A DNA stretch of 64,000 nucleotides from CAWBJO01 sp963789175 (lineage in GTDB: Bacteria; Pseudomonadota; Alphaproteobacteria; Rhizobiales; Aestuariivirgaceae): the NCBI GenBank assembly GCA_963789175.1, contig CAWBJO010000007.1:992001-1056000 (forward strand), in the 5' to 3' direction. The notes beneath the pieces were generated by a model. That model was given only the letters and a program-made list of their open reading frames with translations, was not told where the DNA came from and ran no database searches. This document shows, one piece after another, positions 34,501 through 42,774 of the stretch. Position 1 is the stretch's first letter. Each line of letters begins with the position of its first letter. A program made the translations under genes and the position numbers.

Positions 34501-36316
34501 TGAGCAGCACGTCGTGGATGACGGCCGTCGCCCCCTGCGGCAGCACGTCGAACGTCGTCTCCTCGATCGCCTTCAGTCCCATGTTCTCGAGGATCGGCAG
34601 CCGGTTGCTCAGCGGGATGGCATCGCCGTAGCGATAGAGCCTGAGGTGGCATTCATCCGTCTTGTCCGTCCGGCTCGCCAGGAACTCGGCCGCGATGTTG
34701 CCGTCGCCGGCCAGCGCCGCCAGGACCGCGATGTCCTTCAGCGATTGGGCGGGCGTGACGTTGTCGCGGTAGCCGGCCGGGAACGCACCCCGCCAGCGCG
34801 GCGCAAGCGCGGCGAAATGGACGCCGGCTGCCTGGAGCTCGGCCTGGAGCCGGTCGTCCCACGTCCGTACCGCCTCCACGACGTCGCTTTCGAGCGCCTG
34901 GAGATCGGGGTTCGGATCGCTGCCCGGATTGCGCAGGATGATGAAGTGCACGCGGACCAGCACGCCCTCGCCGAAATACGGCTCGAAGCTGGCAACGCGC
35001 CCGTCGAATGCCTTGGCGACGATCTCGCCGATGCGTTGCCTGACCTCCGAGTTGAAGCGGTCGCGCGGGATGTAGGCGAAGGCCGAGACGAAGCGGTCGA
35101 AGCGGTCGCGCCGCACAAACAGCCGCGTGCGCGGCCGCTCCTCCAGGCGCAGGATCCCGTGCGCCATGGCGGCGAGCGTCTCGGGATCGACCTGGAACAG
35201 CTCGTCGCGAGGCAGGGTTTCGAGGACGCTGATGAGCGCCTTTCCCGAATGCCCCGTCGGATTGAAGCCGCTGGCGGCGACGACAGCGGCGATCTTCCGC
35301 CTGAGGAGCGGGATCTCCGATGGGTTCTGCGTATAGGCGCTGGACGTGTAGAGACCGACCATCCTGAGCTCGCCCTTGAGCTCGCCATCGTCGTCGAACA
35401 GCTTGACGCCGATGTACTCCATCGCCGCCCGCCGGTGCACAGTGGCGCGCACGTCCGACTTGGTGACGATGAGGGCCGACGGTTCGAGCAGGAAGTTGCG
35501 GATCGCCGGTGTGATCGACACGAGCTCGCCGCCGCGCCGCAAGACTTGCGTCGCCTCGTTCCTGAGGATGCCGAGGCCCGATCGCGGTACCGCCTTGAGC
35601 TGCCCGTCCTCGGGACCGCCCTCGAAGGCGTATTCGCGCATGCCGAGGAAGGTGAAGTGGTTGTCGAGGAGCCACTGCAGGAAGGCGATCGACTCCGTCA
35701 AGTTGTCGACCGGGATGGGTGGCGGATTGGTACGGTAGTCGGCGAGGGCCTCCTTGAGCCGCGCCTGCATTGCCTGCCAGTCGAGGACCGCGATCCGCAC
35801 GTCCGACAGGATGCGTTCGAGCGCCTCGCTCAATCGGCCATGCGCCGTCGCGTCGATGCGCGTCACGTGGATGTGCATGAAGCTTTCGCGCGTCAGGGCC
35901 GAGGTCGGCGAAAATTTTTCCTCGAGCGTCACGAGTTTCCCGCTCGTGTCCCGCGCCACGTTCAGCACCGGGTGAAGCATGAGCTGGATCTCATGACCCG
36001 CCTCGGCGAGCGCCCCGAGCACCGAGTCGACGAGGAACGGCATGTCATCGTTGGCGATCTCGATGACGGAGACGTCGGGCATAGTCTCGGGATTGGTGAT
36101 GCGGACCTTCGGTCGTCCCGCTTTCCGGAACTCGAGAAAATCGAGACTGCTGGCGGCGAGCGACGCAAGCCTGGCCGCGTCGTAGCGGGCGAGGTCGTCT
36201 TCGACCGCACCCTGGAACAGGAGCTTGCCGAAAACCGGCAGGGTGCCGCTCTTCGATTTTCTAGTCGCCTTGACGACATCGGCGACGAGCGTCGCGACCG
36301 TATCCTCACCAGCCAT
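31529..36316 (-). CDS. gdhB: NAD-specific glutamate dehydrogenase, large (180-kDa) type
   Basis: Oxidative deamination of glutamate to 2-oxoglutarate with NAD. From ATG 36316 (MAGEDTVATLVADVVK) the protein is 1595 residues, the length of the L-GDH180 class found in Proteobacteria and Actinobacteria. The N-terminal ~700 residues are the ACT-like regulatory region; the catalytic core includes GGIRWSDRPEDFRTEVLGL and GAKGGFVPKKL with the substrate lysines, then a Rossmann-like part (VIGIGDMSGDVFGNGML). The C-terminal ~400 residues are helical. It is the largest gene in the window. A palindrome lies 57 bases upstream. Confidence 0.95.
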   Translation of the reverse strand: MAGEDTVATLVADVVKATRKSKSGTLPVFGKLLFQGAVEDDLARYDAARLASLAASSLDFLEFRKAGRPKVRITNPETMPDVSVIEIANDDMPFLVDSVLGALAEAGHEIQLMLHPVLNVARDTSGKLVTLEEKFSPTSALTRESFMHIHVTRIDATAHGRLSEALERILSDVRIAVLDWQAMQARLKEALADYRTNPPPIPVDNLTESIAFLQWLLDNHFTFLGMREYAFEGGPEDGQLKAVPRSGLGILRNEATQVLRRGGELVSITPAIRNFLLEPSALIVTKSDVRATVHRRAAMEYIGVKLFDDDGELKGELRMVGLYTSSAYTQNPSEIPLLRRKIAAVVAASGFNPTGHSGKALISVLETLPRDELFQVDPETLAAMAHGILRLEERPRTRLFVRRDRFDRFVSAFAYIPRDRFNSEVRQRIGEIVAKAFDGRVASFEPYFGEGVLVRVHFIILRNPGSDPNPDLQALESDVVEAVRTWDDRLQAELQAAGVHFAALAPRWRGAFPAGYRDNVTPAQSLKDIAVLAALAGDGNIAAEFLASRTDKTDECHLRLYRYGDAIPLSNRLPILENMGLKAIEETTFDVLPQGATAVIHDVLLKSADGKPIDIGSSAPALKATFMAVWSGAAENDYFNALSLTTRMGWRDIALLRAEARYLRQITATFTVEYMAATLVKHSDIATRLVAAFHARFDPKRGDAARYEALSVEIDEALAKVPSLDEDRIIRRYLNLVGAMQRTNYFQTGGDGVHPATTAFKVDATRIEGLPKPHPFAEIFVYSPDVEGVHLRFGRIARGGIRWSDRPEDFRTEVLGLAKAQNVKNAVIVPVGAKGGFVPKKLPQGGTREAVQAEAVRAYTLFISSLLDITDNLVDGKIMPPADVARHDGDDPYLVVAADKGTASFSDIANSISAGHRFWLDDAFASGGSAGYDHKKMAITARGAWEAVKRHFREMDIDIQSTPFTVIGIGDMSGDVFGNGMLLSRHIRLRAAFDHRDIFIDPDPDAQSSYAERDRLFQLPRSSWQDYDRAKISKGGGIFSRQAKSIPLTPELAKLTGLKGESATPQQVVHALLTVEMDLLWFGGIGTFVKSTSESHAEVGDRANDAVRIDAAELRAKVVGEGANLALTQRARIEYALAGGRLNTDAIDNSAGVNSSDLEVNIKIALRSAEASGKLTRSKRNELLTEMTDEVAGLVLRNNYLQTLSLTLSRGRGTEENGFVIQLMHDLEERQMLDRRLESLPGDAEVLARDARHETLTRPELAVLLAHSKIALYDDLLKSSVPDDSYLGQELKRYFPARMFGEFKPEIESHRLKREIVATLLSNSMINRGGPAFVSRLSREAGATPANIAAAFAVARDSFDFIALNQQVDGLDGRVTSALQTEIYLKLQLRLRRATLWFLRHADLANGLDRVIAHFRAGIAALDKVLMETLPEPAAARVADTQQQLTDAGVSEELAARLSRLRYLQRAPDIVQLAGDGSADMRATARALYGAGVHLGIDRILAQAGTLIAGDFFERLAINRTIDQVLLSHRALVQRVIAHQGTSGDPWEAWSGSHAAKVAQAQGTIGKLLAEKTFDLAKLAVAQGVLSDLVLVRNP

Positions 36317-36372
36317 CACGAAGCCTCCCGAACCTGGCTCACCCGTCCGCAAGGCGTCTCTCGCATATGTTG

Positions 36373-36387
36373 CCTTCCGGCGGAAGG
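36373..36387. promoter_or_regulatory. Palindrome upstream of gdhB (candidate operator)
   Basis: CCTTCC-GGC-GGAAGG, a perfect 6-base inverted repeat with a 3-base centre, 57 bases before the gdhB ATG. Its position relative to the start suits an operator for a dimeric regulator. No convincing -35/-10 pair was identified around it. The rest of the 230-base gap before the metallophosphoesterase stop shows nothing else. Confidence 0.3.
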
Positions 36388-36546
36388 ACTAACCAACGAT
36401 TGAGGGCGCCAAATCGGAAGAAAGGCGTATTCCCGCAATTCTACATCCGCCTGTCGGTTTGATGAAATCGCGTGCGGTGGATAGCTCGCGCCGCAGGGAC
36501 GACGCCGGTGCCCCGCCACGGAGCATCCGCGGCCCGGCTGCCGACG

Positions 36547-37410
36547 CTATTGCTGTTGTGGGTTTGCGGGGTGGAGCGTCAGAATGCTGATTTCCGGCGG
36601 AGTCATGAATCGGATGGGCAGTATGCTCGTTCCGATCCCGGAGCCGACGAAGATCCGTTTTCCATTTTCCTCGATCAGGCCCATCGCATATCGCTGGCCG
36701 TATTTCGATGGAACGATGGGGCGGCCCAGGAAGGGCACATACACCTGTCCGCCGTGTGTGTGGCCTGCGATGGTCAGCCCCACCCGCGACGGGACGTCGG
36801 GAAAGATGTCGGGAGAGTGGGTGAGCACGATGATCGGGTCGCTCCCGCTGACCGTTGAAAGCGCTTTGGTCAAGTCGTAAGCGCCTTCCTTGTAGTCGGA
36901 TAGGCCCACCAGCCAGAATCCCTTGCCATGGGCTTCGATGTGCTGCGCGGCATCCTCCAGGATTCGTATGTGCTGCTCTTCGAATTCCTGGCGAATTCGT
37001 GGAGCATCGTCCCACCAGTCATGATTGCCCAGCACGCCGAAGACACCATGTTTCGCCTTGAGCTTGGACAATACTCCTGCGATCTCGTTCGAGGGGACCG
37101 GATGGCCCCCGACGACTTCCTGAATGACGTAGTCGCCGCCCAGGAGGACCAGATCCAGCTCGAGAGCGTTCACAGTCACTACGATGCTCTCTAGCCTCTT
37201 CAGCGTGATGAATGGGCTCCCAACATGGGCGTCCGTGATGAACGCAATGGAGAAGCCTGAGAGTTCGGATGGCCAGCCGCCTACGGGAATCGCATGCTCT
37301 TTGAACCTGATCCAACCGGGCTCGATGAAGACGGACCACAGTCCAAGGCTTATTCCAATGACGAGGATCCCGATGGAGAGGCTTAAGATCAATTTCTTGG
37401 AACCGCGCAA
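36547..37410 (-). CDS. Metallophosphoesterase, YkuE-like, membrane-anchored
   Basis: Calcineurin-like phosphoesterase of 287 residues with one N-terminal membrane anchor (about 7-27). Metal-binding motifs are all present: TDAHVG (DxH), GGDY, GNHDWW, LTHSPD and AGHTHGGQ. Relatives act on UDP-diacylglucosamine or on phospholipid and nucleotide phosphoesters; the substrate here is unknown. The start is TTG at 37410, only 14 bases after the 3' end of tRNA-Leu on the same strand, without a good ribosome site. Base composition is visibly less GC-rich than that of neighbours, suggesting acquisition at the tRNA end. Confidence 0.85.
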   Translation of the reverse strand: MRGSKKLILSLSIGILVIGISLGLWSVFIEPGWIRFKEHAIPVGGWPSELSGFSIAFITDAHVGSPFITLKRLESIVVTVNALELDLVLLGGDYVIQEVVGGHPVPSNEIAGVLSKLKAKHGVFGVLGNHDWWDDAPRIRQEFEEQHIRILEDAAQHIEAHGKGFWLVGLSDYKEGAYDLTKALSTVSGSDPIIVLTHSPDIFPDVPSRVGLTIAGHTHGGQVYVPFLGRPIVPSKYGQRYAMGLIEENGKRIFVGSGIGTSILPIRFMTPPEISILTLHPANPQQQ

Positions 37411-37424
37411 GGACTGGCCCGCTA

Positions 37425-37511
37425 TGGTGCCCCTGGAGGGACTCGAACCCCCACGTCCGTGAGAACAACAGATTTTGAGTCTGCCGCGTCTACCAGTTCC
37501 GCCACAGGGGC
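37425..37511 (-). tRNA. tRNA-Leu (anticodon CAA)
   Basis: 87 bases on the minus strand from 37511 to the encoded CCA at 37425. Acceptor GCCCCTG pairs with CAGGGGC. The anticodon arm reads GCAGA-CTCAAAA-TCTGT, giving CAA. There is a long class II variable arm and a T loop GTTCGAGTC. All stems close. It decodes UUG. The metallophosphoesterase gene begins 14 bases downstream. Confidence 0.96.
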
Positions 37512-37527
37512 TTGAAAACGGGGCCGG

Positions 37528-37555
37528 ATCATAGGCATTGGTTCCAACCCGTCAA
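37528..37555 (-). promoter_or_regulatory. Promoter of tRNA-Leu
   Basis: Minus strand -35 TTGACG (37555-37550), 16-base spacer, -10 TATGAT (37533-37528). Each box matches five of six consensus bases, and transcription would begin about ten bases before the tRNA. Confidence 0.7.
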
Positions 37556-37576
37556 CCGAAACCATGGGCTCGACCG

Positions 37577-37999
37577 ATGATCACCATCACGACGACGCTC
37601 TCCATCTCCGAGGATGAGATCGAGGAGCGATTCATCCGCGCATCGGGCCCCGGTGGGCAGAACGTCAACAAGGTGTCCACCGCAGTCGAGCTCCGCTTCG
37701 ACGCCGCGCGTTCGCCCGCCATCGATCCCGACGTCTTCGCGCGCTTGTCGCGGCTGGCCGGCCGCCGCCTCGGGCGCGATGGCGTGCTCCTCATCAGGGC
37801 ACAGTCCTTCCGCACCCAGGAACGCAACCGCGCCGACGCCCTCGCCCGACTTGTCGCCCTCATCCGGCAGGCGGCTGTCGCGCCGCGTCCGCGCCGAGCA
37901 ACCAAGGTGCCGCGGCGCGCCCGGGAGGAGCGGCGCAAGGCGAAGTCCCGCCGCTCGGCGGTCAAGAAGCTCCGCAGTCCCGGCTTGATCGACGTGTGA
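37577..37999 (+). CDS. arfB: Peptidyl-tRNA hydrolase ArfB (ribosome rescue)
   Basis: Releases nascent chains from ribosomes stalled without a stop codon, independent of tmRNA. The 140-residue protein from ATG 37577 has the catalytic GGQ at residues 26-28 in RASGPGGQNVNKV, and a basic, Arg/Lys-rich C-terminal tail (about 105-135) that enters the mRNA channel. The frame is open 13 codons further upstream, but MITITTTLSISEDEIE is the typical start. Divergent from tRNA-Leu; the tRNA promoter overlaps its upstream region. Confidence 0.94.
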   Translation: MITITTTLSISEDEIEERFIRASGPGGQNVNKVSTAVELRFDAARSPAIDPDVFARLSRLAGRRLGRDGVLLIRAQSFRTQERNRADALARLVALIRQAAVAPRPRRATKVPRRAREERRKAKSRRSAVKKLRSPGLIDV

Positions 38000-38036
38000 T
38001 GGACAATCGCCGGCGCGCCTGATACCTCCGACGCTC

Positions 38037-38648
38037 ATGCTGAGACGGCTATACGACTGGGTGCTGTCCCTCGCCGCCCGCAAGAGCGCCGAGGCTTGGC
38101 TTGCCTTCATCGCCTTCATCGAAAGCTCCGTCTTCCTCGTGCCCGCCGACGTGCTCTTCCTGCCAATGGCCCTGGCGCGCCCCGACCGGGCCTTTCGCTA
38201 CGCGCTGACGGCGACGCTGGCATCGACGCTCGGTGGCATTGCCGGTTACTTCCTCGGTCTCTACGCCTATGACCTTCTGGCGCGCCCCGTTCTCGACTTT
38301 TACGGCAAGCTCGACGAGTTCGAGGCGCTGCGCCGCTGTGCCGGACGTGAGACCACCATGGTGCTTCTCGTCACCTCCGGCATTTCCCACCTGCCGCCCA
38401 TCAAGGTCGTGACGATCCTCTCCGGCGTCGTGAATGTGGGACTGCCCTTCTTCATCGCCGCCTGCCTTGTCGCGCGTGGCGCCCGCTTTTTTGCTCTCGC
38501 CGCCGCCCTGCGTCGCTGGGGCGAGCCGATACGCCAATTCATCGAGCGCCGCCTCGCGCTCCTCGCCGGTCTTGCGGCTCTTCTCCTCATCATCTTCTAC
38601 TTTGCGGTAAAGTGGCTGGCGGGGAGCGCGGCTTTCACCGTCTGTTGA
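38037..38648 (+). CDS. YqaA family membrane protein
   Basis: A 203-residue integral membrane protein of the YqaA/SNARE-associated (VTT-like) group with five hydrophobic segments. AFIAFIESSVFLVPADVLFLPMALARPDRA and TLASTLGGIAGYFLG are the conserved re-entrant-type segments of this family. VTT proteins are linked to lipid scrambling or transport. ATG at 38037. It precedes dsbB by seven bases and is probably in one operon with it. Confidence 0.85.
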   Translation: MLRRLYDWVLSLAARKSAEAWLAFIAFIESSVFLVPADVLFLPMALARPDRAFRYALTATLASTLGGIAGYFLGLYAYDLLARPVLDFYGKLDEFEALRRCAGRETTMVLLVTSGISHLPPIKVVTILSGVVNVGLPFFIAACLVARGARFFALAAALRRWGEPIRQFIERRLALLAGLAALLLIIFYFAVKWLAGSAAFTVC

Positions 38649-38655
38649 AGGAGCG

Positions 38656-39156
38656 ATGATGTATTCGGAGATGACGGCGCGCCGAAGCCTTGGCTTGGTC
38701 CTGTTGGCGGCGACGACGACCATCGTGGCAGCGTGGGCGTTCCAGCTGCTTGGCGGCTACGTTCCTTGCCCCTTATGCCTGCAGCAGCGCTGGCCCTACT
38801 ACATCGCCCTCATGCTGGGCGTCCTGATGCTGCTCTTCGGCAGTTCGCAACGCCGCCATCGTGCAGCGCTGTATGTGATCGCGCTGCTGATGCTGATCGG
38901 CGCCGGCATGGGAGCCTATCACGCGGGAGTGGAGTGGAAATTCTGGCCCGGCCCCACGACCTGCGCGACCGGGGGAGGATTGTCCGGGGGCCTGCCCGAC
39001 CTGGCGACGGCCCGCGTGGTCGCCTGCGACGAAGCCCAGTGGCGCTTCCTCGGCTTGTCTTTTGCGGGGTGGAACGTGGTGATTTCCCTGGCGCTCGCCG
39101 GCTTCGCGGCATGGAGCGCGAAACGATCCTACGGCTCCAGCTCGGCATCCCAGTAG
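38656..39156 (+). CDS. dsbB: Disulfide bond formation protein B
   Basis: Inner-membrane protein that reoxidises DsbA using quinone. The 166-residue protein has four helices. The first periplasmic pair is Cys38 and Cys41 (PCPLCLQQRWPYY); the second pair lies in the later loop (TTCATGG and VACDEAQ), with the longer spacing usual in alphaproteobacterial DsbB. ATG at 38656 with GGAG upstream. Its 3' end overlaps the convergent HNH gene by 28 bases. Confidence 0.93.
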   Translation: MMYSEMTARRSLGLVLLAATTTIVAAWAFQLLGGYVPCPLCLQQRWPYYIALMLGVLMLLFGSSQRRHRAALYVIALLMLIGAGMGAYHAGVEWKFWPGPTTCATGGGLSGGLPDLATARVVACDEAQWRFLGLSFAGWNVVISLALAGFAAWSAKRSYGSSSASQ

Positions 39157-39689
39157 AGATAGTCCTGCCAGCTGTCGTGCAGGTAGTTCGGCGGGAACAG
39201 CCGGCCGTTCCTGTGCAGCTCGTGGACGGTCGGACGGATGGGCTTCTGAGCCGGCCACATGCGGGCCTCGTTGGGCAGGTGGCCGCCCTTGCGCAGATTG
39301 CACGGTGCGCACGCCGTCACGACGTTCTGCCAGGTCGTGTGCCCGCCCTTGGACCGCGGCACCAGGTGGTCGAAGGTGAGATCGTCCATCTCTCCGCAGT
39401 ACTGGCACGAGAAGCGATCCCGCAGGAATACGTTGAACCGCGTGAAGGCCGGATACCGCGCCGGCTTGATGAATGTCTTGAGCGACACGACGCTCGGCAG
39501 CCGGAATTCGAAGGACGGGCTGCGCACCACGCGGTCGTATTCGGAGACGATGTTGACGCGGTCCATGAACACCGCCTTCACGGCGTCCTGCCATGACCAC
39601 AGCGACAGGGGGTAGTAGGACAATGGCCGGTAGTCCGCGTTGAGGACCAGCGCGGGACAATGTTCCGGCAATAGGGAGGCATGATACAC
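39129..39689 (-). CDS. HNH endonuclease family protein
   Basis: A 186-residue protein. The nuclease fold is at residues ~90-140: CQYCGE, then LTFDHLVPRSKGG (the DH of the HNH motif), and CAPCNLRKG as the second zinc knuckle. The N-terminal half (LVLNADYRPLSYYPLSLWSW) is conserved in the widespread bacterial HNH proteins of this type, which are usually chromosomal and not part of restriction systems. Physiological role unknown. ATG at 39689. It overlaps dsbB tail to tail. Confidence 0.9.
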   Translation of the reverse strand: MYHASLLPEHCPALVLNADYRPLSYYPLSLWSWQDAVKAVFMDRVNIVSEYDRVVRSPSFEFRLPSVVSLKTFIKPARYPAFTRFNVFLRDRFSCQYCGEMDDLTFDHLVPRSKGGHTTWQNVVTACAPCNLRKGGHLPNEARMWPAQKPIRPTVHELHRNGRLFPPNYLHDSWQDYLYWDAELEP

Positions 39690-39764
39690 GCCGTAGACGC
39701 CCTCTCGGCCGCAGGTGATCGTTCCGGTGCTACTATATCTTGTGCAACAGCAGTGTGAAGGCCC

Positions 39765-40481
39765 TCACGCCTGTGCACGTAGGGGAAGGCCGCGCATGCG
39801 CCGGTAGTGCGACCACAGAAGCCGCGCCGCCACTGCCCGCCAGGGCTGCCAGGCCCTCGCCATGTCGTTCATTTTCCTGGTGTCGGGCCTTGCTGCCAGG
39901 TCGAACACGTCCTGGACCGCCGCCTGCAGGGCGATGTCGCCGGCCGGCCACGCATCGCTGCGGCCCAGCGCCGACAGCATGAAGATTTCCGCCGTCCAGG
40001 GTCCGATGCCGTGGTGCATCGTGAGGGCGGTGCGCACCTCCCCATCATCGAGGGACTTCAATCGCGAGAATTCGAGCTCCCCGCGCATGACCGCTCCGGC
40101 GAGACGGCCGATCGTGCTCGCCTTCGCCCGCGACAGGCCCAAGCTGGACAACGTCTCGGACGGCAGCCGCGCCACCGCTTCCGCGTCGAAGGGGTCGATG
40201 GCGCCCTTGAGCCGCGTCCGAATCGCCCGTGCCGCATGGATCGAGATCATCTGGTCGACGACGATGTGCACGAGACAGTCGAACGTCGCCTTCCGTCTCC
40301 TGAGCTGCGGCAGCCCGAGCTCGCGGTAGAGCCGCCCGAACCGAGGTTCGCTGCGTGCCAGCGCCGCGATGCCTGCCTTCAGGTCCGCCCGCGTACGGAT
40401 GACGGCGGCTGGTCCGGGTTCAGGCCGCGTCTTCGTGGCTCCGACCCTCGATCGTGTCGAGAATGTCGGCGATGATCTCAT
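39765..40481 (-). CDS. DNA-3-methyladenine glycosylase II (AlkA-like, HhH-GPD)
   Basis: Base-excision repair glycosylase removing alkylated bases. The 238-residue protein has the helix-hairpin-helix LTMHHGIGPWTAEIFML followed by the catalytic aspartate in WPAGDIALQ. No iron-sulfur cysteines follow, which fits the AlkA/MpgII class. The only usual start in the region is ATG 40481, which overlaps ecm by 62 bases; the conserved part begins about residue 27, so the true N-terminus may be shorter with an unusual start codon. Confidence 0.85.
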   Translation of the reverse strand: MRSSPTFSTRSRVGATKTRPEPGPAAVIRTRADLKAGIAALARSEPRFGRLYRELGLPQLRRRKATFDCLVHIVVDQMISIHAARAIRTRLKGAIDPFDAEAVARLPSETLSSLGLSRAKASTIGRLAGAVMRGELEFSRLKSLDDGEVRTALTMHHGIGPWTAEIFMLSALGRSDAWPAGDIALQAAVQDVFDLAARPDTRKMNDMARAWQPWRAVAARLLWSHYRRMRGLPLRAQA

Positions 40482-42402
40482 CGAGCTTGTAGTCCTTTGG
40501 CGTATAGATGCGGCTCACGCCGAGCTGCTTCAGGATGTTGACGTCCTCGGGCGGAATGATCCCGCCGACGATGACCGGCGTTTCGCCCATGCCGGATTCG
40601 CGCAGGCGCTGCATGACCTCGCGCGCCAGCGCCACGTGCGAGCCCGACAGGATCGACAGGCCGACCAGGTCGACGCGGCGCTCGGCGGCTATGGTCGCGA
40701 TCTGCTGCGGCGTCAGCCGGATGCCTTCGAAGATCACCTTGAGCCCGCAGTCCGCCGCCCGCTCGGCAATCTGCTCGGCGCCGTTCGAGTGTCCGTCGAG
40801 CCCCGGCTTGCCGATCAGGATCGATACCGCCCGCTCGAGCTTGCGTGAGAGCGCCTCGGTTCGCGCCCTGAGTTGCAGCGTGGTGGCCGAGGCCCCGGCC
40901 TGCAGCGAAAGGCTGACGCCGGTCGGGGCCCGGTACTCGCCATAGACCGACCTCAGCGTCTCGCCCCACTCGCCGGTCGTCACGCCCGCCTTGGCGCAGG
41001 CGATGGAGGCGGCCATGATGTTTCGTCCCGCCACGGCGGCCGCCTCGAGATCCCGAATCGCAGTCTTGACGCGCACCTCGTCGCGGTTCCGCCGCCAGCT
41101 GCGCAGACGCTCGCGCTGCTCGGCTTCGACGTTCTCGTCGACGGTGAGGATCGCGGCCTTGCCCTCCATGGTCAGGCCCGAAGGTTCCGTCTCGATAAAC
41201 GCGTTGACGCCGACGATCGTAATGTCGCCGGCCTCGATCTTCCGGATGCGATCGGCATGCGAGGCGACGAGCTCACGCTTCATGTAGCCGCTTTCGACAG
41301 CGCTCACCGCTCCCCCGGCATCGAGGATCCTGCCGAGCTCGGCCAGCGCCGCCCTCTTCAGCGTTGCGACCGTCCGGGCGATCTCCTGCGACCCTTCGAA
41401 GATGTCACCGAACTCAAGCAGGTCCGTCTCGTACGCCACGATCTGCTGCATTCTCAGGGACCATTGCTGGTCCCACGCCCGCGGCAGGCCGAGTGCCTCG
41501 TTCCACGCCGGCAGCTGCACGGCCCGCGCCCGCGCGCCCTTCGAAAGGACCACGGCGAGCATCTCGAGAAGGATGCGGTAGACGTTGTTCTCCGGCTGCT
41601 GTTCGCTCAAGCCTAGCGAGTTCACCTGCACGCCGTAGCGGAACCGGCGCATCCGCTCGTCGCGCACCCCGTAGCGCTCGCGGCAGATCTCGTCCCAGAG
41701 CTCCGCGAAGGCCCGCATCTTGCAGATCTCGGCGATGAAGCGGATGCCCGAATTGACGAAGAAGCTCGTGCGGCCGACGACCTGGTGAAAGCTTGGCTCG
41801 TCTAGCCCCCCTTCCTCGCGCAGCCGATCGAGGATGGCGAGCGCCGCTGCAAGGGCGAAGGCGAGCTCCTGGACCTGCGTGGCTCCCGCCTCCTGCAGGT
41901 GATAGGAGCAGATGTTGAGCGGATTCCACTTCGGCATGTGCTGCGCGCAGAAGACCACGACGTCGCCCGTCACCTTGAGCGATGCCGGCGGCGGGAAGAT
42001 GTAGGTGCCGCGCGACAGGTATTCCTTGATGATGTCGTTCTGCGTGGTGCCCGATAGCGACCGGATGTCGAAGCCGCGTTCCTCGGCGAGCGCCGCATAA
42101 AGGGCAAGGAGCCATGCCGCCGTCGCATTGATCGTCATCGAGGTGTTCATGCGATCGAGGGGAATGTCCTCGAACAACGTACGCATGTCGCCTAGATGCG
42201 AGATCGGAACGCCCACCTTGCCCACCTCGCCGCGCGCCATCGCGTGATCGCAGTCGTAGCCGAGCTGGGTCGGCAGATCGAAGGCGACCGACAGCCCCGT
42301 CTGGCCCTTGGCGAGATTGCTTCTGAACAGCCGGTTGCTTTCGCGGGCATCCGAATGGCCGGCATACGTGCGGAAGATCCAGGGCGGGTCGCGGTCAGTC
42401 AT
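40420..42402 (-). CDS. ecm: Ethylmalonyl-CoA mutase (MeaA)
   Basis: Adenosylcobalamin-dependent rearrangement of (2R)-ethylmalonyl-CoA to methylsuccinyl-CoA. The 660-residue single-chain mutase starts PPWIFRTYAGHSDARESN, typical for Ecm/MeaA; methylmalonyl-CoA mutase has a different, longer N-terminus. The B12-binding DxHxxG motif is DGHSNG (536-541), and the substrate-channel region FDLPTQLGYD is present. The ccr and mcd genes 0.9 kb away encode the enzymes before and after it in the pathway. It is transcribed away from them, with two small membrane-protein genes upstream in the same direction. Confidence 0.93.
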   Translation of the reverse strand: MTDRDPPWIFRTYAGHSDARESNRLFRSNLAKGQTGLSVAFDLPTQLGYDCDHAMARGEVGKVGVPISHLGDMRTLFEDIPLDRMNTSMTINATAAWLLALYAALAEERGFDIRSLSGTTQNDIIKEYLSRGTYIFPPPASLKVTGDVVVFCAQHMPKWNPLNICSYHLQEAGATQVQELAFALAAALAILDRLREEGGLDEPSFHQVVGRTSFFVNSGIRFIAEICKMRAFAELWDEICRERYGVRDERMRRFRYGVQVNSLGLSEQQPENNVYRILLEMLAVVLSKGARARAVQLPAWNEALGLPRAWDQQWSLRMQQIVAYETDLLEFGDIFEGSQEIARTVATLKRAALAELGRILDAGGAVSAVESGYMKRELVASHADRIRKIEAGDITIVGVNAFIETEPSGLTMEGKAAILTVDENVEAEQRERLRSWRRNRDEVRVKTAIRDLEAAAVAGRNIMAASIACAKAGVTTGEWGETLRSVYGEYRAPTGVSLSLQAGASATTLQLRARTEALSRKLERAVSILIGKPGLDGHSNGAEQIAERAADCGLKVIFEGIRLTPQQIATIAAERRVDLVGLSILSGSHVALAREVMQRLRESGMGETPVIVGGIIPPEDVNILKQLGVSRIYTPKDYKLDEIIADILDTIEGRSHEDAA

Positions 42403-42459
42403 TTGTCGTCGGCCGTCCGTTCGAAACGGGCAGCATCGAACACGCCATCGTTGTGAGAA

Positions 42460-42768
42460 TCAAGTGCGGTTCGCGACCGCGACCAAGGTGAGCACGACGA
42501 CCGCGACCGCGGACATCCCAGTACCGGTCGCAAGCAGGAACGGCACCGTGTCCTGAAACCATTGGCCGACCAGCCCGTACTCGCGGCCGATCCGCACGCT
42601 GATGAGCGCCCCGATGAACAGCACCGGGTAGAAGGCCATCGCCAGCATTGCGTTCTGCAGGATCATCTTAACGAACAGCGCCGCCAGCAGGCACATGAAG
42701 GCGATGATCACGAACTCTTCCGTTTCGAGCGCGCCCAGGAGGTTCAGCTGTTGGATGATCAGCCCCAC
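42460..42768 (-). CDS. Small hypothetical membrane protein
   Basis: A 102-residue protein with three to four hydrophobic helices and no motif I recognise. After MGLIIQQLNLLGALETEEF come long apolar stretches (VIIAFMCLLAALFV, LAMAFYPVLFIGALISV and VPFLLATGTGMSAVAVVVL). It sits 57 bases upstream of ecm and six bases downstream of another small membrane protein, all on the minus strand, so the three are probably one transcript. Whether it assists the ethylmalonyl-CoA pathway is open. Confidence 0.65.
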   Translation of the reverse strand: MGLIIQQLNLLGALETEEFVIIAFMCLLAALFVKMILQNAMLAMAFYPVLFIGALISVRIGREYGLVGQWFQDTVPFLLATGTGMSAVAVVVLTLVAVANRT

Positions 42769-42774
42769 GTTCGG

